Positions 58,071 to 64,000 of a stretch of DNA of 64,000 nt are shown here, piece by piece. The notes beneath the pieces were generated by a model, which was given only the letters and a program-made list of their open reading frames with translations, was not told the DNA's origin and made no database searches. The stretch spans positions 62,001-126,000 of the forward strand of contig JAQMWT010000398.1 of the NCBI GenBank assembly GCA_029834535.1. Direction: 5' to 3'. The translations under genes were made by a program, and so were the position numbers. This stretch comes from Chrysophaeum taylorii (taxonomy: Eukaryota; Sar; Pelagophyceae; Pelagomonadales; Pelagomonadaceae). The stretch's first letter is position 1, and every line of letters starts with the position of its first letter.

Positions 58071-58973
58071 TCACATGATGTCGTAGGAGCCGGCGAGGTC
58101 TTTCTCGGGATTGGCGACGAATCTGCTCTTGAGGGCGGCGGTTTTGGGGTTAGCGGCGGCATCCCTGGCGACGAAGTAGGGTTCGATGAAGGCGTCGACC
58201 GAGAAGAGCGAGTCGCGGGGGGCCAGAAGGAGGACGATGAAAAAGTCGGCGACGAGCTCGGGGAGCTGGTAGTAGAACCAGGGGTAGAGGTCTCTTTCGA
58301 CGCCCGTCTTTCCGATTCCGGTGGTGGTCGAAGAAAAGTGGAAGAGGAGGACGAAGGCCCGGAGCGTGAAGAGGGCGGTCAAGAGGGCGGCGGCGGTGAC
58401 GATTTTTGATCGAAATACCGAGCGCCGCGCGAGGCGTTCTGCTTGGGCGCCGCTCGCCCGCTCGCGGTCGGCGAGGAGGGTGATCTCGACGGCGAGGCGT
58501 CTCGAGGCACCGAGGAGGCCCGCCGAGACGCAGCAGAAGGCGAGGGCGATCGCCGTCAAATTCAACTGGTACATCAAATTTGTGCTCGTGGCCGTCCCGA
58601 GGGTAAAACACCACAAAAAAACGTTCGCGACGAAGAAAAGAAGCGTCGCGCGCTTCTCGTCCCTCGCGGCAACGATACGGGAAATTTCGTCTGTGACGCG
58701 CTCGAACAAGGCGTTCCGCATGTTGTTGAACCAGCGGGCGACGAGACACACCCCGACAAACTGGACGAGCATCGCGCACCGGTTCAAGAGCCGCGGCAAG
58801 AGGGAATCCTTCGAGGTCATCGAGACGACTACGTACCAGACCCCGCGGAGGACTTGGGACCCCGCGAGGACCCCGAGGCGCTCGTCGTTTTGCCATTCGC
58901 GCGCGATCCACCCGAGCCAGAACGCAAACCCCAGGAAGACGAACCCCCAGACGGCCTCCCCCAGGTTTCCCAT
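58071..58973 (-). CDS. Multi-pass (about 7 TM) membrane protein, possibly THH1/TOM1-like
   Basis: 300 residues from the ATG at 58973-58971. About seven hydrophobic segments can be counted: WGFVFLGFAFWLGWI, VLRGVWYVVVSM, CAMLVQFVGVCLVA, ATLLFFVANVFLWCF, NLTAIALAFCCVSAGLL, VTAAALLTALFTLRAFVLLF and LPELVADFFIVLLLA. The layout and the last helix resemble the THH1/TOM1/TOM3 group of eukaryotic seven-helix proteins, but this is a weak match. It shares a 69-bp divergent spacer with an alpha/beta hydrolase. Confidence 0.6.
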   Translation of the reverse strand: MGNLGEAVWGFVFLGFAFWLGWIAREWQNDERLGVLAGSQVLRGVWYVVVSMTSKDSLLPRLLNRCAMLVQFVGVCLVARWFNNMRNALFERVTDEISRIVAARDEKRATLLFFVANVFLWCFTLGTATSTNLMYQLNLTAIALAFCCVSAGLLGASRRLAVEITLLADRERASGAQAERLARRSVFRSKIVTAAALLTALFTLRAFVLLFHFSSTTTGIGKTGVERDLYPWFYYQLPELVADFFIVLLLAPRDSLFSVDAFIEPYFVARDAAANPKTAALKSRFVANPEKDLAGSYDIM

Positions 58974-59042
58974 CGTCTGTCTGCCGTGTGTCCGGTACAC
59001 GGTGGTACGACACTCCCAGTTATTATTTCTTTCTTAATTATT
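58974..59042. promoter_or_regulatory. 69-bp divergent spacer
   Basis: Separates the ATGs of the membrane protein and the hydrolase. It holds GTCCGGTACACGG and an AT-rich end (TTATTATTTCTTTCTTAATTATT) next to the hydrolase ATG. A shared promoter is inferred. Confidence 0.35.
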
Positions 59043-60062
59043 ATGACGTCCCAAGCTCTCTTGTTTCTGCCGCAGGACATGGAAGAAGAGGCGGCCGTCG
59101 TCGAGCCCCCACGATTCCACTTCCGGGGGGGCTCGAGGCTGCGGGTGTTCCGGTTTGGTGACGGACGCCGCGGCGCTGTCGTCTTTCTCCACGGACTCCT
59201 GTCTTCTCATCGATTTTGGGAAGACATCGCGCGCGGGGTCGCGGCTCAGGGATTCGCGTGCTACGCGCCCGACTTGCTGGGCTTCGGGGAGTCCCCGTGG
59301 CCCCGCGGGGAGGCCTCGTACGCGATCTCCGAGCACGTCGGCGCCGTCGCCCGCGACGTCCTCGCGGCCGTCGAGAGAGACTTTGGCGGCGATCTTAAAC
59401 CCCCGGTCCACGTCGTCGGCCACTCCCTCGGGGCTGTGGTGGCCACCGAGCTCGCCGCTCGCGAGAAGGTCGTGGCCTCTTTAGTCACGGTATCGCTCCC
59501 CTACTACAGGTCGCAAAACGCCGCGCGACGCGACGCGCGCGACTCGTGCTGCTGCTGCGGCCGGAAACATAAATCCTGGCGCGGCGGCGCTGTCTGGTTG
59601 GTCCTCGCGTGCCCGCTTCTCGCCTACCTCCTGTGCTCCCTCATCTGCCAGCAACGCTGGTTCTACGTCATGCTCGGGCGCCTGGTCGACCGCGCGGCGC
59701 GCACTCTTCTCGGACGCCGGCCGTCTTTCGAAGCTCGATTTGCCGACGCCCTCAACCACTCCTACGATTCGGTCGTTGCCTCCTACCGCCAGTGCGTCGA
59801 GACCCATCGCCTCGATCCCGCGAACCTCGACCTTCCGGTGCTCGTCGCGCACGGCCGGGACGACGACGTCGTCGATCCCGCGTGCTCGCGCGACTTTCAC
59901 GCCGACCTCGTCGACGCCCGCGTCGACGCTACTCTCGTCCTGATAGACGGGGTCAACCACTCCTGCAACGACAACAACCTCGCGGCGCTCCTCGGCCGAT
60001 GGTTCGCGAAGGACAACATATCCTCCTCCTCCTCCTCCTCTACGACGACGACGCTCGTGTGA
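59043..60062 (+). CDS. Alpha/beta-fold hydrolase with internal membrane segment
   Basis: 339 residues from the ATG at 59043. The fold is clear: VVFLHGLLSSHRFWEDI (about 48-64, oxyanion region), YAPDLLGFGESPWP (about 76-89), the nucleophile elbow VVGHSLGAVVATELA (about 122-136), acid HGRDDDVVDP (about 275-284) and catalytic His in DGVNHSC (about 301-307). Between elbow and acid lies a Cys run (SCCCCGRKH) and a hydrophobic segment WLVLACPLLAYLLCSLIC (about 180-197), which could insert in a membrane or form a lid. Ser, Asp and His are all present, so it should be active as an esterase or lipase-type enzyme. Substrate unknown. Confidence 0.88.
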   Translation: MTSQALLFLPQDMEEEAAVVEPPRFHFRGGSRLRVFRFGDGRRGAVVFLHGLLSSHRFWEDIARGVAAQGFACYAPDLLGFGESPWPRGEASYAISEHVGAVARDVLAAVERDFGGDLKPPVHVVGHSLGAVVATELAAREKVVASLVTVSLPYYRSQNAARRDARDSCCCCGRKHKSWRGGAVWLVLACPLLAYLLCSLICQQRWFYVMLGRLVDRAARTLLGRRPSFEARFADALNHSYDSVVASYRQCVETHRLDPANLDLPVLVAHGRDDDVVDPACSRDFHADLVDARVDATLVLIDGVNHSCNDNNLAALLGRWFAKDNISSSSSSSTTTTLV

Positions 60063-60183
60063 AAGGGGTGGTGGTGGTCTCCTCGTCGTTTTCTTTTTTG
60101 ACATTATCATCATCATCATCATCATCATCATCATAATCGAGAAGTGAATGAATGAATGACTGAATGAATGAAAGAAAGAAGAG

Positions 60184-61224
60184 TCAGGACCATTGGAGGG
60201 AGTCGAAGAGGCAGGTGACCTCGTCCTGATTGAGGTCGTAGTCCTCGACGAAGTCCCCCGCGGGCGGGGAGAGCTTGCCGGCCGTCATGAAGAGGTTGAG
60301 GCAGTCGAATTCGTCGTCGGCCTGGCCCGAGTCGTCGGTCCAGAACTGGAGAAAGCCCTGGATCCCGGGCTGCTGGTTTGGCTCTCGAAAGGTCATGAAG
60401 GTACGCGTCGCGAGGGGCTGGGTCGAGAGCGCGTAGTCGAGGTCCTCGAGATCGACGCGCTCGACCGTGGTGAGCTTGGCGAGGAGACACATTTTCTCGT
60501 CGGCGGCGCGGACGGCAACGAGGGAAACCGAAACGTTGGCGAAGGCGGCGGCCTCGAGGCGACGGTCGACGACAAAGTCGGGAGCCGCGCCGAGCGAATG
60601 GCGGCGACCGTGCTGCTGTCGGAGGCCGAACAACTTGGCGAGGTGGGGCCACCGCGGCTTGGCCTCGCGCCACACGTCCCGAAGGTCGACAGCAATGTGA
60701 TCAACTTCGAAATTCCCCTTAGCGTCGCCCTCCCAGACGAGTCGACTTCCGTCGGTGATGCGCACGAAAAAAATCACGTCGGCGAGCGAGGCGACCACAG
60801 GCCGCCGCCAGGCCTCGACGTAGCCCGCACCCGCGCGCTCGGCCAAAACGCGGCGCCGCCTCTGGGACCGGTAGAACCGTTTTGCCGAGGCCTCGGTCGA
60901 CACGTCGACCGAGAGCCGCAGCTGGGCGTCGGGAAATACGCGACGTACGAGACCCGGCCACGCGCTTCGCGTGCCGCTCATGTACCCCGTCGACACGCAC
61001 GCGAGCCGACCCAGGGCGGCGCCGTCAAGGTACTCGAGGCACTGCTTCACGAGGTCTCGCGACATCGAGTCGAACATCGACGACACCATCACCCGCGCCC
61101 GCACGGGCCTTTCCTCCGAAATTTCCTCCGCGGGTCGTCGTCGTCTCGTGGGGGGCCGCTCCTCCCCCAGCAACAACCGCCGCCACGCCCGGAACAACAA
61201 CTCTCCGTACGGCACCACCACCAT
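60184..61224 (-). CDS. F-box-like protein
   Basis: 346 residues from the ATG at 61224-61222. Residues about 50-95 (RDLVKQCLEYLDGAALGRLACVSTGY) fit an F-box, which would dock to SKP1 in an SCF ubiquitin ligase. The rest alternates strands and helices with DVIFFVRITDG, RLVWEGDAKG and a C-terminal beta-rich part; it may recognise a substrate but resembles no repeat family I know. The end is acidic. Convergent to the hydrolase gene, 121 bp between stops. Confidence 0.65.
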   Translation of the reverse strand: MVVVPYGELLFRAWRRLLLGEERPPTRRRRPAEEISEERPVRARVMVSSMFDSMSRDLVKQCLEYLDGAALGRLACVSTGYMSGTRSAWPGLVRRVFPDAQLRLSVDVSTEASAKRFYRSQRRRRVLAERAGAGYVEAWRRPVVASLADVIFFVRITDGSRLVWEGDAKGNFEVDHIAVDLRDVWREAKPRWPHLAKLFGLRQQHGRRHSLGAAPDFVVDRRLEAAAFANVSVSLVAVRAADEKMCLLAKLTTVERVDLEDLDYALSTQPLATRTFMTFREPNQQPGIQGFLQFWTDDSGQADDEFDCLNLFMTAGKLSPPAGDFVEDYDLNQDEVTCLFDSLQWS

Positions 61225-61460
61225 AGTTGGTTGACCAGCGACTTCTTTTTTTTCACACCAGAGTGCAACATCAAATCGTTAGTAAGGGGGGGGGGGGGTG
61301 GATGGCAACGGCGATGGCCCCGCCGCCTTCCAGTCGCGTCTTCACACACCACAAGCTCCAAACACCCTGGCAGAGACCGGGCCGCCTTTTTTGAGGCATC
61401 CCTCACCCCTCACCTCTGTCTCTCCGCACACCACCCGGCTCCTCATCATCAATCAACCAC

Positions 61461-61495
<35 letters not shown>

Positions 61496-61502
61496 CAAGT
61501 GC
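61225..61502. other. Intergenic with G-run and (AATC)n tract
   Basis: A 12-base G-run at about 61287-61298 and (CAAT)n at about 61450-61495. No gene seen. Confidence 0.45.
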
Positions 61503-61505
61503 AGG

Positions 61506-61803
61506 CCAGTAAGTTCACCTACTCCCAATCTCTAACCCCAGTAAGTTCACCTGGTCCCAGTAAGTTTCATATAAGTTCACCTGGTCAGTAAGTTCACCTG
61601 GCTCACACCAACTCCTTTGAGCTCGTCGCTCTCGCCTCCGCCAATCTAAGCTGCTTTGATCCGCACGCGCCGCCAACCTTTGAGTTTACTCTAAAAGCCC
61701 TTTACTCTAAAAACCCCAGTATGTTCACCTGGTCCCAGTTTCACCTGGTCACTCAGTTCACCTAAACCCCAGTAAGTTCACCTGGTCCCAGTAAGTTCAC
61801 CTA
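61506..61803 (+). repeat. Array of AGTAAGTTCACCTGGTCCC motifs
   Basis: About nine copies of (A)GTAAGTTCACCTGG(TCCC), at irregular 15-60 bp spacing, in one orientation; the 61619-61716 copy of the dispersed repeat sits inside. It reads into the 3' end of the Helitron helicase relic. Confidence 0.7.
61619..61716 (+). repeat. Dispersed repeat, second copy of 13893-13999
   Basis: Shares CTCGTCGCTCTCGCC, AAGCTGCTTTGATC and CAACCTTTGAGTTTACTC with the copy at 13.9 kb. Confidence 0.7.
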
Positions 61804-61857
61804 CAGTGCGCGTGTAGACGCCGTGAGGGGGCTTATCGGTATTGCGCAGCACGTGTG

Positions 61858-62395
61858 GGGTAGGGTGGAGTCGTCGACTCAGAAGACGATATCCTCGGGG
61901 TTGCCGATCGACAGAGAGCCACGTAGAGCTGGACGTGGCAGAAGACGGGCTTGGGCAAGAGGACGCCGACCTCGCGGGGCGTCTGCCTCTGGCTCTTGTT
62001 GATCGTTTGGCGTCGGTGGGGCTTGAGGGATACAGGTTGGAGGAGCCTCGGTGACAACGACACGATCGATCATGTATCTGGTACCGTTGCAGTGGCCGTG
62101 CGACGGGTCGAGGTTGCGAAGACTTTAAGCTCGCGATCAAAGTCAGCATGCCGTTGGTTGTCAGGGAGTTCAAAACTCGACTGTAAAGAGCGAGGCGTCG
62201 GCTTCCGACCCAACCTAGTCGGCCGAAAAGAACTCCGACGCCTCGTCTTCGGGAAAAAAAGGCCGCGGTCATGCGCGCGTTGTCAGCATCGACAACATCG
62301 TTTCGACGGGGCGTGAGAATGGCGCGCTGAAAGAGCCGCCGCGGGTCGTGGAAATAGTCTGCGAGGTCGCCGTAGACGGCTTGGAGGATCACTGT
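61858..62395 (-). pseudogene. Helitron/PIF1-type helicase, C-terminal fragment, decayed
   Basis: On the minus strand the landmarks of Helitron helicases appear in order but in more than one frame: FHDPRRLFQRAILTPRRNDVV (62360-62290), LNSLTTNGM (near 62170), then TINKSQRQTPREVGVLLPKP and HVQLYVALCR (62000-61920, motif V/VI region, with SQGQT changed to SQRQT), then GNPEDIVF (near 61900). The catalytic walker motifs and the Rep domain are not in the window. It is probably a truncated, dead Helitron copy. Confidence 0.75.
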
Positions 62396-62457
62396 CTGGC
62401 TCTCGCTTCTACCTGATCCTTACTCTCGCGCCTACCTGATCCTTACCCTAAATCGAG

Positions 62458-62528
62458 GGACAAACAGACAGACAGACAAACAAACAGACAGACAGACAAA
62501 CATCTGTCGATTAGTAGTTAGGATAATC
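62458..62528 (-). repeat. (CAGA/CAAA)n tract related to 14094-14150
   Basis: The inverse reads CTAATCGACAGATGTTTGTCTG, similar to CTAACCGGCAGATGTTTGTTTG at 14102-14120. Both flank the same dispersed repeat families. Confidence 0.55.
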
Positions 62529-62569
62529 AGCCCCCCCACCGCTCCGATAACAAACGAATAATCGACGTT

Positions 62570-62955
62570 CGAAAACAGCGCGGTGGCTATATGTGTCATA
62601 TGAACTATATTATTTGTTATATGTGAAATTTTAGTATATTTAATTTTTAAAAGCGTCATTTCATGAACATAAAATGTTTTAAGTATCACTTTTTTTTTTT
62701 AATTGTATTTTGTGTCACAAATTTTGTTTTAATGTTATAAGTGTCACGTCCTAATTCAAGCAACATTTTTATATGTCACTCTTATATAGTTAATTGTTAT
62801 AAATGTCACAACTCTTGCATTTAAATTTAAGTAATGTCGCAACTTACTTGTAAACTCTTATCAGTGTCACTTTTTTTTGACCCTCTTCGTGTAAGTGTCG
62901 TATATCGTGTAATAATTGCTATCAGTGCTACACTATTGTCACGCGATAAGATGAC
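62570..62955 (+). repeat. AT-rich array of TTATAAGTGTCAC motifs
   Basis: About ten degenerate copies of (G)TTAT(A/C)A(G/A)TGTCAC at roughly 25-45 bp spacing in a stretch much AT-richer than its surroundings. It resembles the subterminal arrays of the MULE, but with a different motif. Confidence 0.6.
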
Positions 62956-62997
62956 TCTCAACACAGCGCGCCGCAGCAGGTGACGCACCTCAACGCA

Positions 62998-63038
62998 GCG
63001 CGCCGCAGCAGGCGGCGCGGGTGCCTGCTGCGGCGCGC
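62998..63038. repeat. GC hairpin, perfect 15-bp stem and 11-nt loop
   Basis: GCGCGCCGCAGCAGG (62998-63012) pairs perfectly with CCTGCTGCGGCGCGC (63024-63038). The left arm also occurs as a direct copy at 62966-62980. Confidence 0.8.
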
Positions 63039-63356
63039 GGGCACGCGCTCTTCCATCTTATCCTCTTCTCTCCAACGGCGTTGGCGTCATCACGTCACAA
63101 GACGGGACGACACGACACGGCATGGCTCGCCGCTCGGTTATTTTCTCGCGCGTCGCTTTACCAGCACTACGTGCCATTTTTTTGTTATCGACGAGTTGGT
63201 TGTCAGTCACATCGCGGTCTCCTCCTCGTCGCTTGGCGACAAGCTTGATGGTCACTCTACGCCGACCGACCTTTCGGCGCTCCTCGTCTACAGGCCCGTG
63301 ATTCCGGACTGGCTCCTGTCGGTGCGGCCTGGCTCCCATGCTCGGGAGAGGTCTGA

Positions 63357-63357
<1 letters not shown>

Positions 63358-63389
<32 letters not shown>

Positions 63390-63390
63390 T
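63358..63390 (+). repeat. (GTTA)n microsatellite
   Basis: About eight copies of GTTA. Confidence 0.8.
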
Positions 63391-63591
63391 TCAAACCAGC
63401 TCGCGGCCTCTTATTAAATTTTGCGCTTTACATCGTTTGTGTTGAGCGAAGAATCGTCAGTCTGAGATTCAGGTGACGATGGTGTTGTTGTGCGGACTTG
63501 TCTGGAGTCGCAAGGTGCGACACAGGAGGGAGGGACGTAGGGAGGTCGGAGGAGCCGAGCCGCTTCGGTGATGATAATCTTCTTAAGAAGA

Positions 63592-63990
63592 TTATGACGC
63601 TGACGAGTCCAAGTTGCCGATATTGAAATGACAGTGATGGTGGGAAGCGAGTGGAGCCAGTTTAGAGAACGGCGCTGTTACCCGGGAGCTGGCGAAAAGC
63701 CTCAGCGCTGGCATGGGCTGCCCGAGCGGCTGTCTGGCGAAGATGACGGTGGGTTCCTCTTCGCTCTCCTTCCTCTCCTCGTCGCCGTCACTGTCGTCCA
63801 TCCGTTGGTGATTCCGCTCCGCTCTCATCCTCTTCGCAGCGGCCTTGACGGCGTCGTTGCGGCCACCGCCGCGCTTCATTTTGGGCCTTCCGCGAGGCCG
63901 TGGGACGGCGAGCTGCTTGGTAAGGGCCGTATCGGCCGGGACCACCGAGCCAAAGTCCGCACAGGCAACTGGCCGGCGGCAAGGTACTGA
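63592..63990 (-). CDS. Possible C-terminal part of a basic/acidic protein, right edge
   Basis: The frame reads PRGRPKMKRGGGRNDAVKAA (AT-hook-like GRP), then an acidic DSDGDEERKESEEE and a stop at 63592. No ATG is seen before the window edge region; the start may lie outside. GRPK-type tails occur on MULE transposases, so it may belong to an element beyond the edge. Confidence 0.3.
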   Translation of the reverse strand, partial: SVPCRRPVACADFGSVVPADTALTKQLAVPRPRGRPKMKRGGGRNDAVKAAAKRMRAERNHQRMDDSDGDEERKESEEEPTVIFARQPLGQPMPALRLFASSRVTAPFSKLAPLASHHHCHFNIGNLDSSAS

Positions 63991-64000
63991 GACTCCATCA

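Overview
This is a nuclear segment of a eukaryote, most likely a small marine alga of the heterokont (pelagophyte-like) type. The signs are GC-rich coding sequence, GT-AG introns of mostly 37-60 bp, very short gaps between genes, a chain of near-identical PPR repeats ending in an SMR domain, OPR-like repeats ending in a RAP domain, a class II PRPP synthetase of plant type and several eukaryote-only domains (AWS-SET-postSET, SPRY, F-box). The lineage is inferred from protein style; no rRNA or organelle marker is present.

Layout. 0-5.6 kb: the 5' part of an unrecognised gene (minus, runs off the left edge), a PRPP synthetase and a two-domain glycosyltransferase. 5.67-10.71 kb: a Mutator-like element (MULE) with a perfect 9-bp target-site duplication, imperfect terminal inverted repeats, arrays of an AAGTTTGGTCA motif and a spliced DDE transposase with a SWIM-like finger. 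11.6-13.8 kb: a membrane-anchored fumarylacetoacetase-family protein and an HNH-like protein. 13.8-15.2 kb: a block of direct, inverted and dispersed repeats. 15.2-26.8 kb: the most unusual part, a series of colinear reading frames with several degenerate USP-like (C19) deubiquitinase modules, one Ulp1-like (C48) peptidase with its catalytic residues, and then a broken Fanzor (eukaryotic TnpB relative, RuvC-type nuclease). I suspect a large mobile element, but did not find its ends or a transposase.

27.2-37.9 kb is gene-dense: PPR-SMR protein, two low-complexity proteins, a SPRY protein, PGS1 (phosphatidylglycerophosphate synthase, three exons), a coiled-coil protein and a proline/arginine-repeat protein with one intron. 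38.3-46.3 kb is mostly relics and repeats: a helicase-like relic, a membrane protein with two YHR...C modules, a 4-copy tandem repeat of about 150-175 bp, an OPR-RAP pseudogene and a 21-bp minisatellite. 46.3-51.8 kb is one large four-exon gene for an H3K36-type SET methyltransferase with seven SH3/KOW-like modules; a four-exon GT77-like glycosyltransferase starts 31 bp away on the other strand. 53.4-61.2 kb holds two multi-pass membrane proteins, an alpha/beta hydrolase and an F-box-like protein. 61.5-64 kb holds a repeat array, the decayed end of a Helitron/PIF1 helicase, an AT-rich motif array, a strong hairpin and the edge of another possible gene.

Four divergent gene pairs have only 32, 67, 31 and 69 bp between start codons, so each pair probably shares one promoter. 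Splice sites given here were placed by eye from GT-AG signals and frame continuity; several frame breaks sit in homopolymers and may be assembly errors.
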